Assembly: GCF_900142395.1 (NCBI RefSeq)
Contig: NZ_FRAS01000001.1
Coordinates: forward strand, 1 to 64,000
Source of the DNA: Hymenobacter psychrotolerans DSM 18569
Lineage (GTDB): Bacteria; Bacteroidota; Bacteroidia; Cytophagales; Hymenobacteraceae
Reading direction: 5' to 3'
Length of the DNA: 64,000 bases
Under the pieces are notes generated by a model, which made no database searches, was not told the DNA's origin, and saw only the letters and a list, made by a program, of their open reading frames with translations. This document shows positions 8,707 to 17,251 of this stretch, piece after piece. Every line of letters begins with the position of its first letter. The first letter of the stretch is position 1. The translations under genes and the position numbers were made by a program.

Positions 8707-9738
8707 ATGAGCGACGAACCGCACATCTTTCGGCTACCGTGCGCTTTGCGGCTGGAAAGTGGCGCCGTGCTGCCACAAGTAGATATTGCCTACCAGACCT
8801 ACGGCCACCTCGCCCCCACCCGCAACAACGTGGTGTGGGTCTGCCACGCCCTTACTGCCAATGCCAACGTGCTGGACTGGTGGGCAGGCTTGTTTGGCAC
8901 CGGCTGCTATTTCGACCCGGCCGACTGGTTTATTGTCTGCGCCAACGTGGTAGGCTCCTGCTACGGCAGCACCGGCCCGCTTTCTGTGGACGAAACAACG
9001 GGCCTGGCTGCCTATCAGGAGTTTCCGCTCCTGACCGTCCGCGACTTGGTAGCGGTGCACGAGGCCCTGCGGGAGCATCTGGCGCTGCCCCGGATTCATA
9101 CCGTAATCGGGGGCTCGTTGGGTGGGCAGCAGGCCGTGGAGTGGGCTGTGCAGCGGCCGGCTCTGTTCGAAAACTTAGTGCTGCTGGCGACAAACGCGCG
9201 GCATTCGGCCTGGGGCATTGCGTTCAATGAGGCGCAGCGCCTGGCTATTCTGGCCGACCCTACCTATGCGGCGGCCGCGCCCGACGGTGGTGCAGCCGGC
9301 CTGCAGGCCGCCCGGGCCGTGGCGCTGCTCAGCTACCGCAGCTACGACGCGTACCAGCGCACGCAAACAGAGCCCGACGAAGAAGCGCTGCACGACTACC
9401 GCGCCAGTTCCTACCAACGCTACCAGGGCAGCAAGCTGGTAGCGCGCTTCAATGCCTACTCCTACGTGGCGCTTTCCCGGACCATGGACACGCACCATGT
9501 GGGGCGCGGCCGCAACGGTATTCGGGCGGCCCTGGCGCGGATACGGGCCCGCACGCTGGTGATTGGCATTACCTCCGATGTGCTGTTTCCGCCGGCGGAG
9601 CAGCAGCTGCTGGCGCGCTACATCCCCGGGGCGGTGTATGCCGAAATGGATTCCCAATTCGGTCACGACGGTTTCCTGATTGAAACCGCGCAAATCTCCC
9701 ATACCCTCGAACGATTTTACGTCCAGACGTATGCATAG
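8707..9738 (+). CDS. metX: Homoserine O-acetyltransferase
   Basis: MetX is an alpha/beta hydrolase-fold enzyme that acetylates homoserine with acetyl-CoA, giving the substrate of MetY. The 343-residue product has VCHALTANANVLDWWAGLFG, the nucleophile elbow GGSLGGQQAVEW (Ser137), and the late acid and base in ITSDVLFPPAEQ and FGHDGFLIE. The ATG at 8707 (MSDEPHIFRLP) is preferred to an upstream extension because the latter runs into a terminator-like hairpin. No promoter was found in the spacer, so it is probably read through from metY. Its stop overlaps the start of the next gene by 8 bases. Confidence 0.94.
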   Translation: MSDEPHIFRLPCALRLESGAVLPQVDIAYQTYGHLAPTRNNVVWVCHALTANANVLDWWAGLFGTGCYFDPADWFIVCANVVGSCYGSTGPLSVDETTGLAAYQEFPLLTVRDLVAVHEALREHLALPRIHTVIGGSLGGQQAVEWAVQRPALFENLVLLATNARHSAWGIAFNEAQRLAILADPTYAAAAPDGGAAGLQAARAVALLSYRSYDAYQRTQTEPDEEALHDYRASSYQRYQGSKLVARFNAYSYVALSRTMDTHHVGRGRNGIRAALARIRARTLVIGITSDVLFPPAEQQLLARYIPGAVYAEMDSQFGHDGFLIETAQISHTLERFYVQTYA

Positions 9739-10252
9739 TGAAGTTATATCAGCGGCCGAGCGGCCGGAATTTGCCCGCCCAGCCCATATTTTCCGCTTCG
9801 AAGCACAAGCCAGCAGTGCCGTAGACCGCGCTTTTGCAGCCAGCCGCGGGCAGGCCATCCGGCCGCAGAGCAGCCTGCAGCGCCTGCCCAACGGCCAGAC
9901 GGTGCAGCTGACCATGCCGCAGCTGGTGGGCACCGACAGTGCCCTTGGTCCTAGCTCTGAAGCCCCTACCGCCTCTGTCTTCTCAGATTTTCCTGATGCA
10001 GACCTGCTCGCCGACCTGGAGTTGGAAATCTATCTGCGCACGGATGAGGAGCGGATTATTGATCTGCTCGATTTCAGCGAAATTTCGGAAGAGGCGGATG
10101 AGGACGGCTACGTGGTGGGCTATGTGGCCCTAGCACACCTTATCCGCCACCACGATACGCTGCGCAAATACGGCGTGTTTCTGCTGCGTACCGGGCCACT
10201 CCGGATTGTAAGCGCCGAAATCCAGAGTATAAGTACAGCGTCTGCCGCGTAG
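9731..10252 (+). CDS. Hypothetical protein coupled to metX
   Basis: I do not recognise this 173-residue protein. Its ATG lies inside the end of metX (overlap ATGCATAG, 8 bases), so translation is probably coupled. The N-terminal 70 residues are polar and probably flexible; the C-terminal part is acidic and helical (DADLLADLELEIYLRTDEER, LLDFSEISEEADEDGYVVGY) and ends in a hydrophobic beta segment (YGVFLLRTGPLRIVSAEIQ). There is no signal peptide or membrane segment. Position suggests a role connected with methionine supply, but that is inference from context only. Confidence 0.65.
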   Translation: MHSEVISAAERPEFARPAHIFRFEAQASSAVDRAFAASRGQAIRPQSSLQRLPNGQTVQLTMPQLVGTDSALGPSSEAPTASVFSDFPDADLLADLELEIYLRTDEERIIDLLDFSEISEEADEDGYVVGYVALAHLIRHHDTLRKYGVFLLRTGPLRIVSAEIQSISTASAA

Positions 10253-10386
10253 TATCAGTTTTTGATATCACTCCTTGCTAAAAGCAGCGGCGCAAAAGGT
10301 GCTGTTTGGCTCACCCGAACGGCAAGCTTAGCATGACGTTCCAAGGGCTTTCTGTCAACACAGTCTAGTTAGCAGCTTCGGTTTGA

Positions 10387-11613
10387 TTACTCAAACAACA
10401 GCCGAACAGGAGGCAGTTGCTCGCCGCGCAGCAGATAGGTTCCGGCCTTCAGCCCTTCGCGCAGCAGCAATTGGTTGGCCTCTTCCCACCGAAAACGCCG
10501 TACTACCCGGCCGGTGGCATCCAGCATTTCCATTTCCTGCGGCCTGAACACCACTCCACCTGGCACCGACAGACGGATGTCGGTGGAAGCCGGCACCGGG
10601 TATGCGTTGGCGGTCTGGCCTTTGATATTGGTAGCGTTGGCAGCACTTAGTACCGTGCCCGGCTGCCGCAGCAAGGGGCGCAGAAAGTCCCGGATAGTGC
10701 GGAACGTGGTATCGGCGTAGGCCAGCCCGTTGGCGCTGGTGCTTTCGAAGGGAATGTGGCCGGCTCCGCGCAGGGTGCGCAGCGTGTTGGGCACGCCCAC
10801 CGCCGTGGCGCGCGGATTCAGCAGGCCGCTGCCCACCACATATTTGGGCGGCAGCGAAGAGCCAACCCGGCCTTTCAGATAAGGCACTACGTTGTCGGCG
10901 GTGCCGTGCACGCTGCACAGTGGCGGGTTGCCGGGCTCGATGTAGCTGGTACTTTCGGTGGCGCCGCTCAGGTTGAGCACGGCCAGCACTGCACTGCTGT
11001 AGCCAGGGTTGCCGCTTTGCCCCTCGATGCCGCCCAGACTGGCAAGCCCCACATAGGCCGGCACTTCCGCATCCCTATCGAGGTAGCCGACCTGCAGGGC
11101 GCAAAAGCCACCCGCCGAAGAGCCGCCCACCACTATGTAGCGCGGGTGAGCCCGGTAGGTGCGCGCGGTGGCCGCATCCTGCCGGAAAAAGCGCACGGCA
11201 GCCCGCATGTCCTGCATTCCGCGGATGGAAGCCTTGGCAATATTGACGGTATCAAACGGGAAGAACAGCAGCCGGTAGTCGATGCTGGCCGTGACGTAGC
11301 CGAGACGGGCCAACCGGGTGCACACGTCCACCATGTAGGCATCGGTGCGGCTGCCCGTCACGAAACCTCCCTGATGCGCGAAAATGATGACCGGCCGGCG
11401 GCTCACCGTGTCGCCGGTGGGCTGATAGATGTCCATGGCCAGCGGCTGCGTGGCGCCCAGAAAGTTGATGGCCGAGCCATACACCACGCCGCTGGTTACC
11501 GTCACGTTCGGAAAGATGGGCTGGTAGTAGCGGCCGCCGGTGGTATCAATCTGGGCCGAAGCGGCGGCCTGCAGGCCCAGCCAGGCCAGCAGCACGAGTA
11601 GGAATCTGTTCAT
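10387..11613 (-). CDS. Secreted alpha/beta hydrolase (esterase) with T9SS type A sorting domain
   Basis: A 408-residue exported esterase. It has a signal peptide (MNRFLLVLLAWLGLQAAASA), a carboxylesterase-like alpha/beta hydrolase domain with the oxyanion motif FAHQGGFVTGS and nucleophile elbow VVGGSSAGGF (about residue 168), then CSVHGTADNVVPY carrying the acid and RGAGHIPF the histidine. The last 75 residues (NAYPVPASTDIRLSVPGG, EMLDATGRVVRRF, LKAGTYLLRGEQ) are a type IX secretion C-terminal sorting domain, so the enzyme should be secreted or anchored on the cell surface. It resembles tannase/feruloyl-esterase or BD-FAE-type enzymes; the substrate is unknown. It stands alone on the minus strand. 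Confidence 0.85.
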   Translation of the reverse strand: MNRFLLVLLAWLGLQAAASAQIDTTGGRYYQPIFPNVTVTSGVVYGSAINFLGATQPLAMDIYQPTGDTVSRRPVIIFAHQGGFVTGSRTDAYMVDVCTRLARLGYVTASIDYRLLFFPFDTVNIAKASIRGMQDMRAAVRFFRQDAATARTYRAHPRYIVVGGSSAGGFCALQVGYLDRDAEVPAYVGLASLGGIEGQSGNPGYSSAVLAVLNLSGATESTSYIEPGNPPLCSVHGTADNVVPYLKGRVGSSLPPKYVVGSGLLNPRATAVGVPNTLRTLRGAGHIPFESTSANGLAYADTTFRTIRDFLRPLLRQPGTVLSAANATNIKGQTANAYPVPASTDIRLSVPGGVVFRPQEMEMLDATGRVVRRFRWEEANQLLLREGLKAGTYLLRGEQLPPVRLLFE

Positions 11614-11712
11614 AGCGAATGACTTACTGAATGAGGATGTATGCTGGTCAGGACGTGGAAATGCGAAGCAGGGTTCCGTAAGTTTACGGCTTCACTTGCA
11701 CTGGTTTCCTCT

Positions 11713-12618
11713 ATGCCCGCTACTGCTCCCGCTCCCCTCCGCCCCGGCGACCAGGTGGCCATCGTCTGTACTGCCCGCTCGGCCTCGCACGAAGAGCTGG
11801 CCGCCGCCGTTGCGGTGCTCGAAAGCTGGGGGCTGCGCGTCGTGCTGGGCGAGAGTACCAACATCCGTTACCACCAGTTTGGCGGCGAAGACGAGGTGCG
11901 TCGCCGCGACTTTCAGCAGCAACTCGACAACCCCGAAATCAGGGCCATCCTGAGCGCGCGCGGCGGCTACGGCACCACTCGCATCATCGACCAGATTGAC
12001 TTTTCGCGCTTCGCCGATACCCCCAAATGGGTGGCCGGCTTCTCGGATATTACCACGCTCAACTGCCATTTGCTGCGGCTGGGCCACCAGAGTATTCATG
12101 GCGTGATGCCGCTGCTCTTCACTCAGCCCGGCGGCGAAGCCTCATTGGAAAGCTTGCGGCGGGCGCTGTTTGGGGAGGCGGTGCGCTACGAAGTGCCCGC
12201 GCATCCGCTTAACCGCCTGGGCACGGCCACCGGCGAGCTGGTCGGCGGCAACCTCAGCCTGCTGCAGACTCTTACCGGCACGGCGTCGGAGGTGGCTACG
12301 GCCGGGCGCATTCTGTTTCTGGAGGATATTGACGAGTATCTGTATGCCATTGACCGGATGATGGTGCACCTAGACCGGACCGGCAAGCTGCGCGACCTGG
12401 CGGGCCTCGTGGTGGGGCACTTCACCAATCCGCAGGACAACACGGTGCCATACGGCCAGACGCCCAACGAAATCATCCAGCACTACGCCGACAAGTACCG
12501 GTTTCCGGTGGCGCACGGCTTCCCGGTAGGCCACGAGCCGCAGAATATGGCCCTCATCTGTGGCCGCCCGGCACGCCTGACCGTGGACGAAACGGGCGCT
12601 CAGCTCGAATACATCTAA
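11713..12618 (+). CDS. LD-carboxypeptidase (peptidase S66)
   Basis: S66 enzymes release the terminal D-Ala from L,D-linked muropeptide tetrapeptides during cell-wall recycling in the cytoplasm. The 301 residues contain LRPGDQVAIVCTARS, the SARGGYGTTRIID loop, the nucleophile in AGFSDITTLN (Ser111), the glutamate region FLEDIDEYLYAIDRM and the late histidine in GFPVGHEPQNMAL, giving the family's Ser-Glu-His triad. The ATG at 11713 gives the expected N-terminus with no signal peptide. It is followed after 11 bases by an acetyltransferase gene on the same strand. Confidence 0.92.
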   Translation: MPATAPAPLRPGDQVAIVCTARSASHEELAAAVAVLESWGLRVVLGESTNIRYHQFGGEDEVRRRDFQQQLDNPEIRAILSARGGYGTTRIIDQIDFSRFADTPKWVAGFSDITTLNCHLLRLGHQSIHGVMPLLFTQPGGEASLESLRRALFGEAVRYEVPAHPLNRLGTATGELVGGNLSLLQTLTGTASEVATAGRILFLEDIDEYLYAIDRMMVHLDRTGKLRDLAGLVVGHFTNPQDNTVPYGQTPNEIIQHYADKYRFPVAHGFPVGHEPQNMALICGRPARLTVDETGAQLEYI

Positions 12619-12629
12619 GCCCACCACAC

Positions 12630-13151
12630 ATGGCCCTCATGATTCGCCGGGTAGATGCCGCCGGAGCCTTGCCCTACCTTCCCGAGCTAACCGAGCTGCT
12701 ACAGGACGCCGTAGACACGGGCGCTTCCGTGGGATTTTTGCCGCCGCTGCCGGCCGTCGAGGCTACCTTTTTCTGGCAGAACGTATTCGATGCCGTACAA
12801 GCAGGCGCCCGGATTCTCCTGCTGGCCACCGACGGAACGCAGGTGCTCGGTTCCGTGCAGCTTGACCTGGTTGAGAAACCGAACGGCCTACACCGCGCGG
12901 AGGTGATGAAGCTACTGGTGCATTCCCGGGTTCGGCGCCAGGGCATTGGCCGCCAGCTCATGCACGCCCTTGAGCAGGAAGCGCGCCAGCACAAGCGCAC
13001 CACGCTGGTACTGGACACGCTCCAGGGTGAGCCCTCCGAGCTTTTGTACCAACGCCTGGGCTACGTGGCAGCCGGGTCAATTCCGCAGTTTGCCCGCGTA
13101 GGCAGCGGCGCGCTGGAGCCTACGGTTATCTACTATAAGCTGCTTGCTTAG
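12630..13151 (+). CDS. GNAT family N-acetyltransferase
   Basis: A 173-residue GNAT protein that should transfer an acetyl group from acetyl-CoA to an unknown amine. The acetyl-CoA-binding signature VRRQGIGRQLMHALEQEA lies near residues 105-122, preceded by HRAEVMKLLVHS and followed by TLVLDTLQGEPSELLYQRLG, the usual beta5-alpha5 pattern. It sits 11 bases after the LD-carboxypeptidase gene and shares its terminator, so the two probably form an operon. The substrate could be a wall-recycling product or an antibiotic, but nothing in the sequence decides this. Confidence 0.88.
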   Translation: MALMIRRVDAAGALPYLPELTELLQDAVDTGASVGFLPPLPAVEATFFWQNVFDAVQAGARILLLATDGTQVLGSVQLDLVEKPNGLHRAEVMKLLVHSRVRRQGIGRQLMHALEQEARQHKRTTLVLDTLQGEPSELLYQRLGYVAAGSIPQFARVGSGALEPTVIYYKLLA

Positions 13152-13168
13152 CGGCACATTCCTATCAC

Positions 13169-13206
13169 AAAAAAGCCTCAGCACTGGTGTTGCTGAGGCT
13201 TTTTTT
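13169..13206. terminator. Bidirectional intrinsic terminator
   Basis: A perfect 15-bp stem (AAAAAAGCCTCAGCA with TGCTGAGGCTTTTTT) and a 7-base loop lie between convergent genes, with A-runs and T-runs on both sides. Confidence 0.92.
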
Positions 13207-13225
13207 GATGAAAACAGATTAGTTT

Positions 13226-14248
13226 CTACTCGCCGTAAATCGTCTGGAGTACCGTCTGGCCAACGGCTTTGAGCGTGCGTTTGTCGATGACGCTCATGTT
13301 GTCGTCGGTGGTATGGTGGTAGGCCGGGAAGTAGTCGTCGCCGACGGGCAGGTGGTCGATGATGTCGATGGTACGCACACCGGCCTGGTTCGTGAAGACG
13401 TGGTCGTCGGTGATGCCGGGCGAGTCCTGAAACAGGAAGTAGTCGGAGTAGCCAATCTGGGCGGCAATGTTCCACACTTTGTCCACCACGTCGCGGGCCC
13501 GCTGCCGGGACAGGTCTTCGCGGCTGAACTTGCCGTTTTTCGCGCCCACCATGTCCAGCAGAATCCCATATTCGGGCTTGTAAGCGGCGGGCATCATGTT
13601 CTTGGCCCAATACTGTGAGCCCAGGCACCAGCTCGAACCACCCGACGACTCCAAGCCCGCCAGCTGGTTGGTCAGCTCACTTTGCGTGCTCGAATCGTAG
13701 CCATAGTCCTCAGCATCAAACAGAATAAAGTCGATGCCGACGGCGGGCGTGAGGCTGTCGGGCTGGGCCGCCAGAATGCGGGCCATTTCCAGCGCCACGC
13801 CTACGCCGCTGGCCCCATCGGAGGCGCCATCCAGCGGGGCATTCTTGTTCTTCTCGTCCTTATCGGCAAACGGGCGCGTGTCCCAGTGCGCGAAGATGGC
13901 AATGCGGCGGGCAGCCTGGGGCTGATACTGCGCGACGATATTGCGCGCTTTCAGCATCTTACCATCAAACGCCATAGCCTGAAACGGCTGTTCCCGCACG
14001 GTCAGGCCGTAGCTCTGAAACTTGCTGATCAGCCAGTCGCCGGTTTTGACGTGCGGCGCCGTGTTGGGCACCCGCGGCCCAAACGCCACCTGCTTCGCCA
14101 CGAAGGCATACGCCGAATCGGGATTGAAAACGGGCGCAACCGGCAGCTTGTCCGGCGTTTCTACCTCGGTAGTGGTTTTCTTGTCGGGGCAGCCGGTGAG
14201 CACCAGCAGAGCAGCCAGCGCCAGCGGTGCAAGACGGAAGAGTTTCAT
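13226..14248 (-). CDS. M28-family glutaminyl-peptide cyclotransferase-like lipoprotein
   Basis: This 340-residue lipoprotein (signal ending LVLTGC) has an M28 metallopeptidase fold. The zinc-site motifs are AHWDTRPFADKD, DGASDGASGVGVALEMAR, FDAEDYGYD, LDMVGAKN and AYHHTTDD. Together with WCLGSQYWAKN and SDYFLFQDSPGITDDHVF, they follow the bacterial glutaminyl cyclase pattern seen in Porphyromonas and other Bacteroidota rather than a true aminopeptidase. Such enzymes convert N-terminal Gln of exported proteins to pyroglutamate, which suits a periplasm where signal peptidase often exposes Gln. The distinction from a peptidase is an inference from motif similarity. Confidence 0.85.
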   Translation of the reverse strand: MKLFRLAPLALAALLVLTGCPDKKTTTEVETPDKLPVAPVFNPDSAYAFVAKQVAFGPRVPNTAPHVKTGDWLISKFQSYGLTVREQPFQAMAFDGKMLKARNIVAQYQPQAARRIAIFAHWDTRPFADKDEKNKNAPLDGASDGASGVGVALEMARILAAQPDSLTPAVGIDFILFDAEDYGYDSSTQSELTNQLAGLESSGGSSWCLGSQYWAKNMMPAAYKPEYGILLDMVGAKNGKFSREDLSRQRARDVVDKVWNIAAQIGYSDYFLFQDSPGITDDHVFTNQAGVRTIDIIDHLPVGDDYFPAYHHTTDDNMSVIDKRTLKAVGQTVLQTIYGE

Positions 14249-14311
14249 CTAACTAAATGTGCTTTTCTTGAATAGAACGCCCTGCCGGAAGCCCGTGGGC
14301 ATACCGCAGAC

Positions 14312-15859
14312 CTACTCTTCGCTGTAGGCCCAGTCGATGCCCGCTTTGGTGTCCTTCACCACGATTCCCTGCGCTTTGAGGGCCGCCCGGATCTGGTCTA
14401 CCTTGTCGTAGGCTTTGGTGGCTTTGGCTTCCTGATAAAACTCCAGCGTGAGGCTCAGCAGGTCTTCGGCGCTGGCGCGGGGCTCGTCTACGAGGCCCAA
14501 CACGTCCTGCACCAAGGTCTGATAGGCCTCTGTGGCTTCCTGCACGGCGGCAGCGCTTACCGTAGCCAGCGTGGCCGGGTTGGCCTGGAAACCGTTGAGC
14601 TTGCGCAGCAGATTGAACAGGCTGGCAATGGTGCGCGCCGTGTTCAAATCGTCGTTCAGGCCCACGAAGCAGTCCGCCACCAGCTTACGCAGCTCGGCAT
14701 CGGCGGCCGTGGTATCGGGGGTCTTGCCTTCGACCACGGGCTCCACGGTGCGGGCCTTTATTACATCCGGCGACAGGCTGGCTTCGCGCAACTTATCGAG
14801 CAGGCGCAGGCCGTTCATCAGCTTGCGGTAGCCTTTGCGGGCGGCCTGCAGGCCTTCATCGGTGATGTCTACGGTGCTCCGGTAGTGGGCCTGCAGCAGG
14901 AAGAACCGCACCGTCATGGGCGAGTAGGCCTGTGCCAGCGTGGCGTTGGTGCCCTCGAACAGCTCCGAAATAGTGATGAAGTTGCCGAGCGACTTGCTCA
15001 TTTTGGCTCCGTTCACCGTAATCATGTTGTTGTGCATCCACACCTGCGCCTCGTTGGTGGGATGGTTGCAGGCCTGGCTCTGGGCTATTTCGCACTCGTG
15101 GTGCGGGAACATCAGGTCCAGCCCGCCGCCATGAATGTCGAACTCGGCGCCGAGGTACTTGCGGCTCATGGCCGAGCACTCCAGGTGCCAGCCCGGAAAT
15201 CCGTCGCCCCAGGGCGAGTTCCAGCGCATGAGGTGGCGCTCATCAGCCTTTTTCCAAAGGGCGAAATCCAGGGGGCTGCGCTTTTCGTCCTGCCCGGCGA
15301 GGTTGTCGCGGGAGCCGGCCAGCAGCTCTTCCACCACGCGGTTGGACAGCTTGCCGTAGCCGCGCCCGGCGGCGTTGTAAGCCGGCACATCAAAATACAC
15401 GGAGCCGTTTACCTGGTAGCCGAAGCCGTTGTCGATAATCTGCTGCACCATCTCAATCTGCTCGATGATGTGGCCGCTGGCGCGGGGCGTGATGTCGGGC
15501 GGCAGGCAGCCCAGGGCCTCCATGTGACTCTGGTAGAGGTTGGTATACTGCTCGGCTACCTGCATAGGCTCCAGCTTCTGGGCCCGGGCGCGCTTGCTGA
15601 TTTTGTCTTCTCCTTCGTCGGCGTCGCCTTCCAGGTGGCCCACGTCGGTGATGTTGCGCACGTAGCGGACGGTGTAGCCGAGGTGGCGCAGGTAGCGGGT
15701 CAGCACGTCAAACACCACCGGACCGCGGGCATTGCCCACGTGGGCTTCGCTGTACACGGTCGGGCCGCAGAGGTACACACCCACGAAGGGCGCGTTCAGG
15801 GGTTCGAAAGTGGCTTTGCGGCGGGTAAGCGTATTATAAAGCGAAAGAGGGTGCTGCAT
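14312..15859 (-). CDS. cysS: Cysteinyl-tRNA synthetase
   Basis: CysS charges tRNA(Cys). The 515-residue class I synthetase has the HIGH-like motif [17 protein letters not shown], the zinc-ligand region around LCGPT and HLECSAMS, the [19 protein letters not shown] block and the KMSK loop in [17 protein letters not shown] domain follows, and the C-terminus is short. The ATG at 15859 ([10 protein letters not shown]) is chosen because 70 upstream in-frame residues have no family match and a -7 promoter element lies only 5 bases before this ATG, so the mRNA may be leaderless. Confidence 0.96.
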   Translation of the reverse strand: MQHPLSLYNTLTRRKATFEPLNAPFVGVYLCGPTVYSEAHVGNARGPVVFDVLTRYLRHLGYTVRYVRNITDVGHLEGDADEGEDKISKRARAQKLEPMQVAEQYTNLYQSHMEALGCLPPDITPRASGHIIEQIEMVQQIIDNGFGYQVNGSVYFDVPAYNAAGRGYGKLSNRVVEELLAGSRDNLAGQDEKRSPLDFALWKKADERHLMRWNSPWGDGFPGWHLECSAMSRKYLGAEFDIHGGGLDLMFPHHECEIAQSQACNHPTNEAQVWMHNNMITVNGAKMSKSLGNFITISELFEGTNATLAQAYSPMTVRFFLLQAHYRSTVDITDEGLQAARKGYRKLMNGLRLLDKLREASLSPDVIKARTVEPVVEGKTPDTTAADAELRKLVADCFVGLNDDLNTARTIASLFNLLRKLNGFQANPATLATVSAAAVQEATEAYQTLVQDVLGLVDEPRASAEDLLSLTLEFYQEAKATKAYDKVDQIRAALKAQGIVVKDTKAGIDWAYSEE

Positions 15860-15864
15860 GGCCG

Positions 15865-15872
15865 CAAAGGTA
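15865..15872 (-). promoter_or_regulatory. cysS -7 element next to the start codon
   Basis: TACCTTTG on the minus strand ends 5 bases before the cysS ATG. With the usual 5-8 base distance from -7 element to transcription start, the mRNA would begin at or next to the ATG. No clear -33 TTG was found. Confidence 0.5.
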
Positions 15873-15969
15873 ATCAGGTTGGTGGGGTGAGGAAGTGTAA
15901 AGTAACGGGGGTGATACGGCGCCGGGCCGGGAATCGGTGCAGGAAACTGCTGTACCTTTCCCTTCGCCT

Positions 15970-17133
15970 CTATTCGGTTGGCGCCGGTTTCCGCAGCCGG
16001 TAAGTGGCCATGGTCGGAAAGTGGTCGGAGTACGGAATTTCGTAGTGCACCCAGAAGTCGTCTATCTGCCACTGCGGGCCGGCAAACTGGTTGTCGATGC
16101 GCACGAAGGGCAGGCGGCCGTTGTAGGTGGCTCCCACGCCGTTGCCTACGGCGGCCCAGGCGTTCTGGAAACGGTCGGCGAGTTGGTCGTAGCTGTAGCT
16201 GTAGGGCAGGTCGTTGAGGTCGGCGCAGAGCAGCAGCGGATACGGGCTGGCCTCGAAGCGCCGCACCAGCGTGTCTATCTGCCAGCTGCGGACCACCATG
16301 CCGCGCTTGAAGCGGCGCATCAGGCCCATGCCCTGGCGCTTCAGGCCGGCCTTGCTGGAATAGCTGTCTACGATGTCGCGCTCATCCATGCTCATGCTCT
16401 GCAAATGGAAGTTGAACACCCGGATGGTGTCGCCGGTGGGCAGGCGCAGGTCGGCCCACATGGCGTGGTTCTGGGTGAGCTTGCCGAAGTTCACGGTGCC
16501 GCGGTGCACAATAGGATAGCGTGAGAAGATGGCCATGCCGAACTCGGAGCCTGCCCCGTTGGTGAACGTCCGGGACAGGAAGCTCTGCCGTCCGCTCTGC
16601 GCCCCGATGCGCTCTACGGAGTTGAACACGTTTTTTTCCTTGCTGGTAGACGTGCGCGGCTCGTTGTAGAACTCCTGCAGGCACAGCACCTCGGCCGGAC
16701 TGTCGGCCAGCCACTGAATCATCTTCTTGGAAGAAGCCAGCTCTTTGTCGCGCAGCTGCGGATACACGTTGAAGATGCGCACGTTGGAGCTGAGCACCCG
16801 CACGCGTGGCCCGGCTATGCTGTCGGCTGCCGCCGAAGGCAGGGGCGCAATCCGTAGCGGATGCACGGCCAGCCCGCGCTGGAAATGGGGCCACGTGAGC
16901 ACCGCTACCAGCAGGGGCAGCGCCGCTACCCGCCAGTTGCGCAGCAACCAGTAAAACACTGCCAGCAGGTTCAGGGCCAGCGCTACGGGCAAAGTGAGGG
17001 CGCCAAATGCCGCCGGCCAGAAGGTGTAGGCAGGCACCTGCACGCAGGCAATAGCCACAAGGAGCCAGCCAATAATGAGCAAGGTGCAGGTGAAGGCAAA
17101 CGAACGGCGCACAGCAGAAATAGGGCAGCCCAA
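15970..17133 (-). CDS. Membrane-anchored endonuclease/exonuclease/phosphatase family protein
   Basis: The 387 residues begin with three hydrophobic segments (about 10-30, 38-60 and 68-84), followed by a periplasmic endonuclease/exonuclease/phosphatase domain. Catalytic motifs are RVLSSNVRIFN, EVLCLQEFYN (metal-binding Glu), FGMAIFSRYPI, LLLCADLNDLPYS and the final PYSDHFPTMATY with the Asp-His pair. This fold acts on phosphodiesters in nucleic acids, lipids or inositol phosphates. Members with three N-terminal membrane segments are common in Bacteroidota and their substrate is unknown. A TACCTTTG promoter lies 17 bases upstream of the ATG. Confidence 0.85.
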   Translation of the reverse strand: MGCPISAVRRSFAFTCTLLIIGWLLVAIACVQVPAYTFWPAAFGALTLPVALALNLLAVFYWLLRNWRVAALPLLVAVLTWPHFQRGLAVHPLRIAPLPSAAADSIAGPRVRVLSSNVRIFNVYPQLRDKELASSKKMIQWLADSPAEVLCLQEFYNEPRTSTSKEKNVFNSVERIGAQSGRQSFLSRTFTNGAGSEFGMAIFSRYPIVHRGTVNFGKLTQNHAMWADLRLPTGDTIRVFNFHLQSMSMDERDIVDSYSSKAGLKRQGMGLMRRFKRGMVVRSWQIDTLVRRFEASPYPLLLCADLNDLPYSYSYDQLADRFQNAWAAVGNGVGATYNGRLPFVRIDNQFAGPQWQIDDFWVHYEIPYSDHFPTMATYRLRKPAPTE

Positions 17134-17150
17134 GGGCCGACGGTGATACG

Positions 17151-17158
17151 CAAAGGTA
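17151..17158 (-). promoter_or_regulatory. -7 promoter element of the EEP-domain gene
   Basis: TACCTTTG on the minus strand lies 17 bases before the ATG at 17133. Confidence 0.55.
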
Positions 17159-17251
17159 AGCGGAAGCCTGCTAGGCTCCGGGCCTGATTATTGCGCAAGA
17201 ATCAAGACCTGTTTTCGTTGTACTTTTAGTTTCTCAGTCTACTTTTTATCT

